Assembly (NCBI GenBank): GCA_947644305.1
Contig: CANRYS010000011.1
Span: 1 to 64,000, forward strand
Length of the DNA stretch: 64,000 nucleotides
From: an uncultured Roseburia sp.
GTDB lineage: Bacteria > Bacillota > Clostridia > Lachnospirales > Lachnospiraceae
Reading direction: 5' to 3'
The translations under genes and the position numbers were made by a program. Of this stretch, positions 45,093 through 54,215 are shown piece by piece; the stretch's first letter is position 1, and every line of letters starts with the position of its first letter. A model generated the notes under the pieces. That model did no database searches, was not told where the DNA came from, and saw only the letters and a program-made list of their open reading frames with translations.

Positions 45093-46577
45093 TTATAGAA
45101 TCTCTTTTAAACTGTCAACCAAAGCAGAGGCTGTCAGGGAATAGGGGCTATAAGTCTCCGAATAATAGTCTCCTGCCAACCCGTGTACATATACCCCGGC
45201 GGCAGCCGCATCAAACAGCGGCTTTCCCTGGACAGCAAATCCCGCAATAATTCCTGTCAACACATCTCCGCTTCCTCCGGTTCCCATCCCTGAATTACCA
45301 GAGACGTTTACATATTGCCTGATACCATCACCCACAATGGTCCTGGCGTCCTTTCCCACTAAGATACAGCCCGTTTTTGCCGCAAACTCACGAACAGCCT
45401 CCCCTAAATGTTCTTTGATAAAAGATATATCCTGATGGGATAGAACAGAAAATTCCTTAGGATGAGGAGTTAGTATAATCGAATTTTTTCCCTTTAGCTC
45501 ATCCCTGGAACACAGCACCAGAGCGTCACCGTCCAGGATCATTGGCTTATCACAATTTTTTAACACATAGTCAGTGATCTTTTTTGCCTTTTCCTCTCTC
45601 CCAAGCCCCGGACCGAGCACCACGGCGTCGGCAAAAGAAAGAACTCGTTCCAGCGCCATAAGATCCAATTCTCCGTCGTCCCCCTCATAGGCCTCAAACA
45701 GTGCTTCCGAACAACCTGCCAGAAGAAGATCCCGATTTGATCTGGCGGAACAGATCATGACCAGTCCGGCCCCAGATGCATAGGCAGCTTTCGCGCTGAG
45801 AAGAGCAGCCCCGCTCATTTTGCTACTTCCACCAATGACGGCCACATGGCCGAAACTTCCCTTGTGCCCATCAGGAGCTCTCTCTGGCAAAATGGCCGGA
45901 AGATCTTCCGGCTCGAAATAAAAAACTGGTTTTTCTACTGCTTCATAACTGGCCCTAGGATACCCGATATCTCCGATGATTACCTCTCCGGCATATTGAC
46001 AGCCCGGATACAATACCAGCCCCAGCTTATTTACACCAAAAGTCACTGTGACATCCGCCTTTACGGCCACATTCATAACCCTTCCGTCATCTCCGTTGAT
46101 ACCGGAAGGAATATCAACCGCATATATTTTTTTGCCGGAAGCATTTATATCCTGTATCACCTTTTCATACACCCCGCCGATATCCCGGCTCAATCCCACT
46201 CCGAACAAACTGTCTACAAGAACCGAATAAATCGGAGAGTCCACAGCTTCCTCTGACTGAACCGGCACGTCACAAGCTGCCGCCAGCGCCAACTGTTTTC
46301 TGGCATCTGGAGTCATTTTATCCGGATCTCCCACAAGCACCACCGCAGTCTGAAACCCATGCTGATGCAGCATACGTGCCGCTGCCAGTCCATCCCCTCC
46401 GTTGTTTCCGGTTCCACATACAATCAGTATTCCGCTATCTCTACTCTCTCGTTCCATCAGAACGGAAACAAGAGTCATGGCCGCCTTTTCCATCAGAACA
46501 AGCCCCGGAAACCCTATGATGTTTATAGCATGATCATCCAACTGCTTTGACTGTCCGCTGGTAAATAAATATCTCAC
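45093..46577 (-). CDS. nnr: Bifunctional NAD(P)H-hydrate repair enzyme
   Basis: Repairs damaged (hydrated) NAD(P)H. The N-terminal YjeF_N epimerase domain (1-215) shows VCGTGNNGGDGLAAARML and VDIPSGINGDDG. The C-terminal ADP-dependent dehydratase (carbohydrate-kinase fold) shows GHKGSFGHVAVIGGS, LTPHPKEFSVL and NVSGNSGMGTGGSGDVLTGI. 494 residues, usual for the fused protein. Its ATG overlaps the acpS stop by four bases. Confidence 0.96.
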   Translation of the reverse strand: MRYLFTSGQSKQLDDHAINIIGFPGLVLMEKAAMTLVSVLMERESRDSGILIVCGTGNNGGDGLAAARMLHQHGFQTAVVLVGDPDKMTPDARKQLALAAACDVPVQSEEAVDSPIYSVLVDSLFGVGLSRDIGGVYEKVIQDINASGKKIYAVDIPSGINGDDGRVMNVAVKADVTVTFGVNKLGLVLYPGCQYAGEVIIGDIGYPRASYEAVEKPVFYFEPEDLPAILPERAPDGHKGSFGHVAVIGGSSKMSGAALLSAKAAYASGAGLVMICSARSNRDLLLAGCSEALFEAYEGDDGELDLMALERVLSFADAVVLGPGLGREEKAKKITDYVLKNCDKPMILDGDALVLCSRDELKGKNSIILTPHPKEFSVLSHQDISFIKEHLGEAVREFAAKTGCILVGKDARTIVGDGIRQYVNVSGNSGMGTGGSGDVLTGIIAGFAVQGKPLFDAAAAGVYVHGLAGDYYSETYSPYSLTASALVDSLKEIL

Positions 46578-46975
46578 TGAACTCCCTCCTCACTGAACTC
46601 CTGGCTCCCGCCACATCCAATCACAAAGGCAGTAGCGGTATCTACCGTATTGGTGATACTGATCTTGAGTTCTTTGATTCCCTGCTGGCTGGCAATCTGT
46701 CTGGCGCCACCATACAGATTTACATAAGGCGCCCCTTTTTCGTCGCGAAGCACCTCGATCTCTGCCGGTTGGCAGCCGGAAAAACCGGTGCCAAATACTT
46801 TTGACACCGCTTCCTTCCCCGCAAAATTCGATGCTGCGCGGATCTTTCTGGAATCAAACTGACGAATCTCTGCTTCTGTAAAAATCCGTTTCACAAAATG
46901 CTCTCTTTCACAGGCCTTACGCACTCGGCCGATCTCAACGGAATCCACTCCAATCCCGACAATACTTACACTCAT
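46574..46975 (-). CDS. acpS: Holo-ACP synthase
   Basis: Transfers 4-phosphopantetheine from CoA to acyl carrier protein. VGIGVDSVEIGRVR carries the Mg-binding Asp, and AASNFAGKEAVSKVFGTGF carries the Glu/Lys motif. 133 residues from the ATG at 46975, which gives the family N-terminus; a GTG at 46990 is possible. ISITNTVDTATAFVIGC is the last beta motif. Confidence 0.95.
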   Translation of the reverse strand: MSVSIVGIGVDSVEIGRVRKACEREHFVKRIFTEAEIRQFDSRKIRAASNFAGKEAVSKVFGTGFSGCQPAEIEVLRDEKGAPYVNLYGGARQIASQQGIKELKISITNTVDTATAFVIGCGGSQEFSEEGVQ

Positions 46976-46996
46976 ATAATTTGGATTCACCCCTGA

Positions 46997-47587
46997 TCAT
47001 ATTTTATTTTTATCAAATAGATTCATCACTTCTCTCCCCAAAAGGGCGTGCATCAGGGAATATGTAGAATCAAGGCTCTCCTCCAGCTCCACTTTATATG
47101 CCACTTTCTCCTTGAGCTGTTCTCTCATGATATCGATCTCACCGCTGAGATCTGACAATTCTTCATTGCGGTTCTTCCACTCGTCATAACAGTAACGAAT
47201 CCCTGTAACAAGCAGACGCTCATTGGCATTTTTGATCTCATAGGGAAGATCCATAAGCCGTTCTGATTCTGTCTCGATGCGCTCTTTGGTCTCCATGAGA
47301 AGCTTCTGCTGTTTATTCTTCTTTTTATCGCTATTTTCCTCATTCATACCGGATACAATGGCATCCATCAATTTCTTTTTTCCGGTTTTTAATCCCTTGA
47401 TTGTATTTACTCGTTTGCCCTGTTCTTTTAAAAGCTCATTCAGCTCTTTTTCCAAAACCTGTATATCGGCAGGTTTTTTCCCCCCTGGAAAAAGCTTATG
47501 CCACCGCTGGTCTAACACAAGAATAGGAATCTTTTTCCCTTTTAAAAGCTCTTCAACAGGAATATTTTCTGTTGCATTCTTCTTCAT
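46997..47587 (-). CDS. Coiled-coil protein of unknown function
   Basis: A 196-residue, highly charged helical protein (KQQKLLMETKERIETESERL; LSGEIDIMREQLKEKVAYKV). No enzyme motif. It begins KGKKIPILVLDQRWHKLFP, which looks like a conserved beta-strand element. It lies between rex and acpS on the same strand, 15-30 bases from each, so it is in the operon. The start at 47587 follows AGGTGC; 47599 is possible. Function unknown. Confidence 0.8.
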   Translation of the reverse strand: MKKNATENIPVEELLKGKKIPILVLDQRWHKLFPGGKKPADIQVLEKELNELLKEQGKRVNTIKGLKTGKKKLMDAIVSGMNEENSDKKKNKQQKLLMETKERIETESERLMDLPYEIKNANERLLVTGIRYCYDEWKNRNEELSDLSGEIDIMREQLKEKVAYKVELEESLDSTYSLMHALLGREVMNLFDKNKI

Positions 47588-47611
47588 ACTGCACCTCATT
47601 TCAAATAATAG

Positions 47612-48244
47612 TTACCCATTTTTTTCAGATAATTTGTAGGATAATCTCATCAAGCTCTCTGCCAGATGAACATTTTCCACCACCACATGTTCTGGAAGAT
47701 TCAGATCTGTAGAGGCAAAATTCCAGAATGCCTTTACATCCAACTCCGCCAGTCTGCCGGCAATCTTAGAAGCCTGATCTTTGGGCAAGGTCAGTGCTGC
47801 AATATGTACTGGATGCTCTCTGGTGAAGGTTTCAAGATCCTCCACCGGCATCACCTGTATGCCATTGATTTCTTTTCCCACCACCATGGGATTGATGTCG
47901 AAGATTCCCGATACGCGGAACCCTCTTTTCACAAATCCGCTGTAGTTTGCCAGTGCCTGCCCCAGATTTCCCGCACCAATAATAATCACATTATAATTGT
48001 GTTCCAGCCCCAGAATCTTTCCAATCTCATCGTGAAGAAAACTGACATTATAACCATATCCCTGTTGCCCAAACCCTCCAAAATTATTAAAATCCTGACG
48101 GATCTGAGAGGCAGTAACTTTCATCTTTTTACTCAGCTCCTGAGAAGAAATTCGGTCGATTCCATTTTCCAGAAGTTCACTCAGGTATCTATAATACCGC
48201 GGCAGACGTTTGATTACTGCAGAAGATATTTTTTTATTTTCCAT
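47612..48244 (-). CDS. rex: Redox-sensing transcriptional repressor Rex
   Basis: Represses fermentation and respiration genes when NADH is low. The N-terminal winged helix (ISSAVIKRLPRYYRYLSELLENGIDRIS...) includes SQELSKKMKVTASQIRQDFN and FGGFGQQGYGYNV. The Rossmann domain starts with VIIIGAGNLGQALANY. 210 residues, normal. The ATG at 48244 follows GGAGG. TATAAT on the minus strand at about 48278-48283 may be its -10. Likely regulates NADH-linked butyrate genes in trans, though no Rex site was recognised here. Confidence 0.96.
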   Translation of the reverse strand: MENKKISSAVIKRLPRYYRYLSELLENGIDRISSQELSKKMKVTASQIRQDFNNFGGFGQQGYGYNVSFLHDEIGKILGLEHNYNVIIIGAGNLGQALANYSGFVKRGFRVSGIFDINPMVVGKEINGIQVMPVEDLETFTREHPVHIAALTLPKDQASKIAGRLAELDVKAFWNFASTDLNLPEHVVVENVHLAESLMRLSYKLSEKNG

Positions 48245-48381
48245 GAATCGAGAACCTCCATGTACTTTTATCATATCAATTATACTACATTTTTTCCGAT
48301 AAAAAAAGATGTAAAACTCAACTTTTTATGATACAATAATACAATAGTTGTACGAAACAGAGTTACCATATGGAGGAAAAT

Positions 48382-50325
48382 ATGTTACTTGCTTGCAGTC
48401 ATGTCGATAAAAAATTTAATGATGTTCCCCTTTTTTCTGATGTCACGTTTCACATCAATGAGATGGAACGGGTTGCCTTAGTGGGGAGTAATGGTGCCGG
48501 AAAAACAACTCTTCTTCGCATAATCGCAGGGGAACTCACTGCCGATTCCGGAGAGATCACCACGGCGAAGGATAAAACCATCGGTTACCTTCCCCAGCAG
48601 TTGGGATATCACTCGGAAAATAGCATATATGAGGAACTTCTCGAAGTAAAATCAGAGATCGTGGAGCTGGACCGTAGCATACGAAATATGGAAAAACAAA
48701 TGCAGCATGTCTCTGGTAAGGAGCTGGAGTCTCTTCTGGAAAAATATCATCGCTTGCAGACAGAATTTGAGGCAAAAGACGGCTATGCCTGCAAAAGTCA
48801 GATCATGGGCATCATCAACGGTCTCGGTTTTGGCGGCAAAGATATGGAGCAGTGTATCAATACGCTTTCCGGAGGGCAGAGAACTAGAGTGGCGTTGGGA
48901 AAACTACTCCTGCTTGAACCAGATCTCCTAATCCTGGACGAGCCTACCAACCACTTAGATCTGCCTTCCATCCAATGGCTGGAAAACTATTTGTCCAGTT
49001 ATAAAGGCGGTGTGTTGATCGTATCCCATGACCGGTATTTTTTGAATCGCATCGCAGAAAAAGTCGTGGAAATTGAACATGGTAAAGCGATTTCTTTTAC
49101 TGGAAATTACAGCGCCTATGCCGAAAAGAAGGAGCAACTGCGCCATACCCAGCTCAAAGAATATGAAAATTATATAAGAAATGTCAAACATCAGGAGGAA
49201 GTGATCGAGAAACTTCGTTCTTTTAACCGGGAAAAATCTATAAAACGGGCAGAGAGCCGTGAGAAAATGCTGGAAAAAATGACGCCTGTAGAGAAACCAG
49301 TGGAAGCTCAAAAAACCATGCATTTTGAACTTACTCCAGAAAAAAACAGTGGAAACGATGTCTTATATGTGGATGATTTTTCAAAATCCTTTGGAGAAAA
49401 ACATCTTTTTGAGCATATTTCTTTTGACATCCACCGGGGAGAACGGGCTGCGATCATTGGAAAAAATGGTACGGGAAAAACGACGCTTTTAAAAATACTT
49501 TATGAATTGGAAACAGCCGACAGCGGCAGTGCTAAACTGGGTACCAATGTAGAGATCGGTTATTATGACCAGGAACATAATGTGCTGCACGACGACAAAA
49601 CCATTTTTGACGAGATCCACGACGATTATCCAGATCTGAACAACACCAGAATCCGTAACGTCCTGGCTGCCTTTTTGTTTACCGGAGATGATGTGTACAA
49701 AAAGATCTCCCTGCTCAGCGGCGGAGAAAAAGGAAGGGTTTCCCTGGCAAAACTGATGTTGTCAAAGGCCAACTTTCTTCTGCTGGATGAGCCTACCAAT
49801 CATCTCGATATCGAGTCCAAGGAAATTCTTGAGGAAGCCCTGAACCAGTACACAGGAACAGTACTCTACGTATCCCATGACCGGTATTTTATCAACAAAA
49901 CAGCGACCCGGATCATGGAACTCACGGAACATAAACTACTCTCCTACCAGGGAAATTATTCCTATTATTTGGAGAAAAAAGAGACGATGGAAAAGATCTA
50001 TCTCGATGCTGCAGATCCCTCTTCCCCGGTCCCAAAGACCGAGTCCGAAGCAAAATTAAACTGGAAGGAACAAAAAGAGCGGGAGGCATACCGACGTAAG
50101 ATCGAAAATAACTATAAAAATGCAGAAAATAAGATCCAGAAACTGGAAGAAAAGATTGAAAAAATCGATGAGGAGACCTCACTTCCAGAAAATGCATCCG
50201 ATGTAGCAAAATTAACGGAGCTTACGAGAAATAAAGAAGCCCTGGAGACAGAACTGAATACCGCTCTGTTAGAATGGGAGACCTATGCGGAAGAACTGGA
50301 AGCTCTAAAAAGTGAGATGGAATAA
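48382..50325 (+). CDS. ABC-F family ATP-binding protein
   Basis: A 647-residue soluble protein with two ABC domains and no membrane part, the hallmark of ribosome-acting ABC-F factors. Domain 1: GSNGAGKTTLLRI, LSGGQRTRVALGKLL, LLILDEPTNHLD. Domain 2: GKNGTGKTTLLKI, LSGGEKGRVSLAKL, LLLDEPTNHLD. The linker between (about 230-310) is the Lys/Glu-rich P-site tRNA interaction motif. A coiled coil ends the chain. The ATG at 48382 is preferred to 48370 because GGAGG lies between them. Likely translation quality control (Uup/YdiF type); resistance cannot be claimed. Confidence 0.95.
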   Translation: MLLACSHVDKKFNDVPLFSDVTFHINEMERVALVGSNGAGKTTLLRIIAGELTADSGEITTAKDKTIGYLPQQLGYHSENSIYEELLEVKSEIVELDRSIRNMEKQMQHVSGKELESLLEKYHRLQTEFEAKDGYACKSQIMGIINGLGFGGKDMEQCINTLSGGQRTRVALGKLLLLEPDLLILDEPTNHLDLPSIQWLENYLSSYKGGVLIVSHDRYFLNRIAEKVVEIEHGKAISFTGNYSAYAEKKEQLRHTQLKEYENYIRNVKHQEEVIEKLRSFNREKSIKRAESREKMLEKMTPVEKPVEAQKTMHFELTPEKNSGNDVLYVDDFSKSFGEKHLFEHISFDIHRGERAAIIGKNGTGKTTLLKILYELETADSGSAKLGTNVEIGYYDQEHNVLHDDKTIFDEIHDDYPDLNNTRIRNVLAAFLFTGDDVYKKISLLSGGEKGRVSLAKLMLSKANFLLLDEPTNHLDIESKEILEEALNQYTGTVLYVSHDRYFINKTATRIMELTEHKLLSYQGNYSYYLEKKETMEKIYLDAADPSSPVPKTESEAKLNWKEQKEREAYRRKIENNYKNAENKIQKLEEKIEKIDEETSLPENASDVAKLTELTRNKEALETELNTALLEWETYAEELEALKSEME

Positions 50326-50355
50326 AAGATGAGAAACACGCTTTTCCTTGTACTC

Positions 50356-50389
50356 AAAATCTGCCAGCCCTATGGGACTGGCAGATTTT
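50356..50389. terminator. Bidirectional terminator after the ABC-F gene
   Basis: AAAATCTGCCAG (50356-50367) and CTGGCAGATTTT (50378-50389) form a perfect 12-bp stem with a 10-base loop, A- and T-flanked, between convergent genes. Confidence 0.85.
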
Positions 50390-50457
50390 GGATTGATGTA
50401 TTTTGCTTACGCATAATATTTAGTACAGCGTATTACATCTGGCATATCAATTCTCAG

Positions 50458-51261
50458 TTACAGATACCAATTCCAGGCGCTCATTGGATTCTGGAACATA
50501 TTATATACCCCGGTTCTTCCATAAGTGGTACCTGTGGATGCCTCCCTTACCGCCGCCTGGCCGATGCTCTGGGAGCGGCTGGATGTCAATGCCGCAAAGG
50601 ACGTATTTCCATTAAATATCCGCTTCAACGTGTCAATGTTAGCACTTTTCAGTTTATCGGTATCCAGGGAAAGGGTGTTATCTTTTCCGATTGTAACCCC
50701 TGCCTGCGCCAGACTTTTTTCATAGATCGCTGTTTGTCTAACCATATACTGTGTATTTCTCCTCACATTGGTACTGGAAGATTCACTGCCTGCCTTCATC
50801 GCCGTATTATAATCCGAGACAAATTTGTCGACGGCATTTGTTATAGCCTCCATATCATAGCCTCGCGTGGTTGTCTGCACTCCGGTCTCTGCATCTTTTG
50901 TGGTGGTAACCACTTCATTAAAGAGTGAGTTGGTTCCTTTTGCCGTCAGGGCTGCTGCAGATTTTGACAGATCATCGGTCTCTTCTTTTACTTTATTCAA
51001 TGCCTTTCCCGCATAAGAATAGTAGGAAGAAGCTTTCCACAGATCCTGATAAACAGAATTGGTCTTTGTACCTGTGCTGTTGTTACTCCCCGGTGAAACC
51101 TTCTGACTTTCTCTTGTCTTCGCATAATAAGACGTAATAAGTTTTTTATAACTACCACTGCGAATACTGGAATAATCCCCCAGTGATCCGTAAAAACTGC
51201 TTCCGAAACCACCGCCAAACATACTGCGATACATTCCGTAATTTCCAAAATTTATGTTCAT
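50458..51261 (-). CDS. FliD-like surface-type protein, function unknown
   Basis: A 267-residue protein. The first 35 residues are Gly/Ser/Phe/Tyr-rich (MFGGGFGSSFYGSLGDYSS). The C-terminal half resembles the coiled end of flagellar cap protein FliD: ITNAVDKFVSDYNTAM, then SLAQAGVTIGKDNTLSLDTDKLKSANIDTLKRIF. No signal peptide. No other flagellar gene is in the window, so a flagellar role is doubtful. AAAGGAGG precedes the ATG at 51261. It follows the coiled-coil gene by 57 bases and shares the terminator with the ABC-F gene. Confidence 0.65.
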   Translation of the reverse strand: MNINFGNYGMYRSMFGGGFGSSFYGSLGDYSSIRSGSYKKLITSYYAKTRESQKVSPGSNNSTGTKTNSVYQDLWKASSYYSYAGKALNKVKEETDDLSKSAAALTAKGTNSLFNEVVTTTKDAETGVQTTTRGYDMEAITNAVDKFVSDYNTAMKAGSESSSTNVRRNTQYMVRQTAIYEKSLAQAGVTIGKDNTLSLDTDKLKSANIDTLKRIFNGNTSFAALTSSRSQSIGQAAVREASTGTTYGRTGVYNMFQNPMSAWNWYL

Positions 51262-51300
51262 ACCCATTCCTCCTTTTATATGATGTTGAGGGTAAAAATA

Positions 51301-51319
51301 TTTTGACCCTAGCATCATT
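51301..51319. repeat. 19-bp direct repeat, copy 1
   Basis: TTTTGACCCTAGCATCATT, found again at 52374-52392. Both copies lie right after the stop codon of a leftward gene and about 1.07 kb apart, flanking the coiled-coil gene. Confidence 0.7.
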
Positions 51320-52179
51320 TATATATTGCTGTCTACTTTCACACCTTTTAAATCTTCCTGAATCAGCTTCAATTCATCCAGAATTTCATCGATCTCTTTT
51401 TTTATCTGGGGATCTGGATCATTATAGGAGTTCAACGTCTCGATGGTTTCTTTATTCTGCGTATCTTCCAGCTTCTCTTCTTTCTCTTCCTTCTTCTCTA
51501 AGCGCTCTTCTTCCTCTTCTTTCTTCTCGGCAAGTTTTTCTGCCTTTTCTTTTGCTTCCTCCATTTTTTCCTCAATATGTTTTTTGGCTTCATTTACGAG
51601 TTCGCCGTAAATAGCCTTGTTGGCCGCTTCCAGGATCTCTTCCGATTCTTTCTCAGCCTTTACCATCGGATTCGATTTGAGCCGCTCAATACTCATATCC
51701 CCAAGAGATCTGCTGATGCCTATGATTGAGGCATCATTTCTCTTAATATATCCACTATACAGGTTTTCCTTCTCCTCCAGCTCCTGAAGCTGCTGCTGAT
51801 ATTCCTCGGGATATTCTGTGCTGTCTTCCGTCACTCCATATCGTTCCATAAGTTCTTGCTTCTCCCCACGGATCTGTTCCAGCTCCTTATGGTATCCCAC
51901 ATTGGCATCTTTTAATTCCTGCATTTGAGCAGACACATCATCCATGCTCTGGTCCATCTTCTTTTCTGAATCAAAGGTATCCATAAGAACTTTCATAGCC
52001 TGCTTCTGCGCCTGTTTCTTTTTAATTGTTATACTGTCAGGACGCACCCCGATATTTCCAGCGAATACCGTAGATCTCCTGTTATTGTCCTCTTTTTCCG
52101 CCTGGCGCCTTGCCGCTGCATTTTCATTGGTCACAAACAAACTTTTTACTGCTTTTCCTGCATGTATTGTGAATGACAT
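51319..52179 (-). CDS. Coiled-coil protein of unknown function
   Basis: A 286-residue protein starting SFTIHAGKAVKSLFVTNENA. The region 35-130 is helical with SEKKMDQSMDDVSAQM and LEEKENLYSGYIKRND. The region about 195-250 is an almost pure Glu/Lys coiled coil (KEEEEERLEKKEEKEEKLED). No signal peptide or enzyme motif. The ATG at 52179 is chosen. It is upstream of the FliD-like gene and probably co-transcribed. Function unknown; a structural or secretion role is possible. Confidence 0.7.
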   Translation of the reverse strand: MSFTIHAGKAVKSLFVTNENAAARRQAEKEDNNRRSTVFAGNIGVRPDSITIKKKQAQKQAMKVLMDTFDSEKKMDQSMDDVSAQMQELKDANVGYHKELEQIRGEKQELMERYGVTEDSTEYPEEYQQQLQELEEKENLYSGYIKRNDASIIGISRSLGDMSIERLKSNPMVKAEKESEEILEAANKAIYGELVNEAKKHIEEKMEEAKEKAEKLAEKKEEEEERLEKKEEKEEKLEDTQNKETIETLNSYNDPDPQIKKEIDEILDELKLIQEDLKGVKVDSNI

Positions 52180-52335
52180 AATGATCACCAATCCTTTCCT
52201 TTGATATTATTTTAAATTATGATGTTGCTACGAATTGCTCCGTTGTTTCACAACTCCCGCAATTCTCAAACATTCGAAATCCGCTGATTTACCACGTAAA
52301 TCGCTCCTTTCTCATGTTTGGCAGGTCCCAAGTTC

Positions 52336-52368
52336 AAATGCCTTATCATGCAAGCATGAACGGCATTT
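52336..52368. other. Nested palindrome
   Basis: AAATGCC (52336-52342) pairs with GGCATTT (52362-52368), and inside it TCATGC (52346-52351) pairs with GCATGA (52354-52359). Two tandem TTTTGACC units follow (52366-52381). It lies between blaR1-type gene and the coiled-coil gene. No T run follows on the minus strand, so it may be regulatory or a weak terminator. The stretch 52240-52335 also contains GATTTAC/GTAAATC. Confidence 0.5.
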
Positions 52369-52373
52369 TGACC

Positions 52374-52392
52374 TTTTGACCCTAGCATCATT
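52374..52392. repeat. 19-bp direct repeat, copy 2
   Basis: Second copy of TTTTGACCCTAGCATCATT; see 51301-51319. It overlaps the last base of the M56 peptidase stop region. Confidence 0.7.
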
Positions 52393-53725
52393 ACATATAT
52401 CTAAATACCCAGTCTCTCAAAACATCCGTCCAGTGCATTTTATTATAACTGATATGGACTACGGACTGTTCTGTTCCATAGGGCTGATATTGTACAACAC
52501 CTCCACCGCCACCAATGCCAGGCTGCTTCATATAACCTCCATAGTAGATCCAGAAGTAATCTTCTTTATCATATGTTCTATCGGCCTTTTCCAGTAATTT
52601 TTTTACTTTGTCATTTTGTACCTGAATTCCATCCCTTGTCATTTGTACTGCCGAATTGAATTCCGAATCGTCCATAAATATAACCTGTTTTGCATCATAG
52701 CTGTACAGAGAAAAATCATGATACGGAGTATAGAATGGATAGGAAAACTGGTTTACCAGAACAAACAGGATCAAGACAATTCCAACCACTGCTGCTCCCA
52801 TAATAGCAGGCCGTATCCCTGTGCTTTCCTCATATCTCGCTATCATTTGAATCCGTCTTTTCATCACCTTGAAAGAACGTCTGGCAGCCAGGGCTGGCAT
52901 CGCCTTGATTCTTTCTGCCTTCTCCCGGTTTCCGTCTATACAATCCAATGACCGTATCAGGAGCATACCATAGGCATCCGGAGCAATTTTTGCGGAGTGG
53001 ATCGTATCATGATCACACAAAAGTTCCAGGTCATCCTTCATCCATCTGCTGCACAGATGGATCAGAGGGTTCATAAACCATATGACCCGTAAACAGTCAA
53101 ATACAAAATACAGGATCAGATGTCCATAACGAATATGATTGTACTCATGCTGAAGTACTCCCTGTATCTCATCCTCACTAAACTGGTGGATCATTGCCTC
53201 TGGAAGCACAATGACTGGTCGGAAAATCCCCATGGAAAAGGGAGTAGTCAGTGACGGGTTCAGTCGGATCGTAACATGTTTCAATTTTTTAGGATGAAGC
53301 TGAAAACTATCCTCTGGCATAAATACCGGGAGCTTTCTTACTCTTCGTGTCAACCGAATCTTCCTTATTAGAAACCAGAGTGCTATCCCTGTCATCCCTG
53401 CAAAATAAAGCCATCCCCACAGAGGAGTTCCCATAATATTTTCATATAGGAATACATAGATGCGTATTCTCCATCGGAAAGACTGCTGGGAAATTTTCAG
53501 CGTTCCCATAAAAGGTACCGGGATCAAAAGCGCCCAGAGATAAACCTTCATATAAAGTCTGTCCCTGCTGGCTTTTCTTCTCTTTTTTCCATCCAGGATC
53601 CTGCGAAAGAACAGGATCAAAAATAGTACAAGGACAGAAATCAGAACGGTACGTCCAGCTTTTAATGTGATATAACGGACAACATAATCCAGGCTCTTAA
53701 CTACGTTGATCAAAATAGCTGCCAT
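52391..53725 (-). CDS. BlaR1-type M56 family metallopeptidase
   Basis: A 444-residue membrane protease of the BlaR1/MecR1 family. Membrane segments lie at about 20-45, 50-75, 100-120 and 300-325. The zinc motif is HEYNH in IQGVLQHEYNHIRYGHLI, followed by the Glu-bearing WMKDDLELLCDHDTI. After the last membrane helix about 115 residues face outside; they do not look like a penicillin-binding sensor domain, so the inducer is unlikely to be a beta-lactam. Paired with the BlaI-type repressor gene 20 bases upstream. Confidence 0.88.
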   Translation of the reverse strand: MAAILINVVKSLDYVVRYITLKAGRTVLISVLVLFLILFFRRILDGKKRRKASRDRLYMKVYLWALLIPVPFMGTLKISQQSFRWRIRIYVFLYENIMGTPLWGWLYFAGMTGIALWFLIRKIRLTRRVRKLPVFMPEDSFQLHPKKLKHVTIRLNPSLTTPFSMGIFRPVIVLPEAMIHQFSEDEIQGVLQHEYNHIRYGHLILYFVFDCLRVIWFMNPLIHLCSRWMKDDLELLCDHDTIHSAKIAPDAYGMLLIRSLDCIDGNREKAERIKAMPALAARRSFKVMKRRIQMIARYEESTGIRPAIMGAAVVGIVLILFVLVNQFSYPFYTPYHDFSLYSYDAKQVIFMDDSEFNSAVQMTRDGIQVQNDKVKKLLEKADRTYDKEDYFWIYYGGYMKQPGIGGGGGVVQYQPYGTEQSVVHISYNKMHWTDVLRDWVFRYM

Positions 53726-53745
53726 GATTTCTTTTCACTCCTCTG

Positions 53746-54138
53746 CTATCTGTCCTTTGACTGCCCCTCTTTCAGAATCTGTATCAGTTCGTTCCGTTCC
53801 TCCTGGGATAAATGTTCATGCCTTACCAGCGTTGCCACCATTCCCATCGGATTTCCGCCAAAATAGCTATTCAAAAACTGCTCACTTTTTTCTGCTAGGC
53901 AGGTCTCCTTGCTTTTCACCGGAAAATAATGATATATCCTGGAATCTTTTGCATCCACCTTATAATCTATAATTCCCTTTTTTAATAGCCGGTTGATCAA
54001 TACCCGTATCGTCTTGGGGCTGACATCTTTAATCCCCTTCAACCGTTGAATGATCTCCGCGGCAGTCAAAGTTGTATCCTGATTCCACAAAATCTCCATG
54101 ATGATCCATTCGTTTTCACTTGGTGTCTTTTCCGCCAT
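53746..54138 (-). CDS. BlaI/MecI-family repressor
   Basis: A 130-residue winged-helix repressor. SENEWIIMEILWNQDTTLTA and KTIRVLINRLLKKGIIDYKV form the DNA-binding domain, and the C-terminal helices (YFGGNPMGMVATLVRHEHLS) dimerise. The partner M56 protease probably cleaves it on induction. The ATG at 54138 follows AGGAGG. The target may be its own operon; TATAAT-like sequence lies at about 54178-54185. Confidence 0.92.
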   Translation of the reverse strand: MAEKTPSENEWIIMEILWNQDTTLTAAEIIQRLKGIKDVSPKTIRVLINRLLKKGIIDYKVDAKDSRIYHYFPVKSKETCLAEKSEQFLNSYFGGNPMGMVATLVRHEHLSQEERNELIQILKEGQSKDR

Positions 54139-54215
54139 ATGTTCCTCCTGTTGAGCATAATTCTTCTCATTCACTTATTATATCGGTTTACATCCATAAA
54201 TAGTTTATAGCAAAA

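Noticed and set aside
48382-50325. Antibiotic-resistance ABC-F protein
   Set aside because: The domains fit any ABC-F factor and no resistance-type signature could be identified by eye.
50458-51261. Flagellar cap protein FliD proper
   Set aside because: It lacks the length and the N-terminal domain, and no flagellar genes are near; only a partial C-terminal likeness is claimed.
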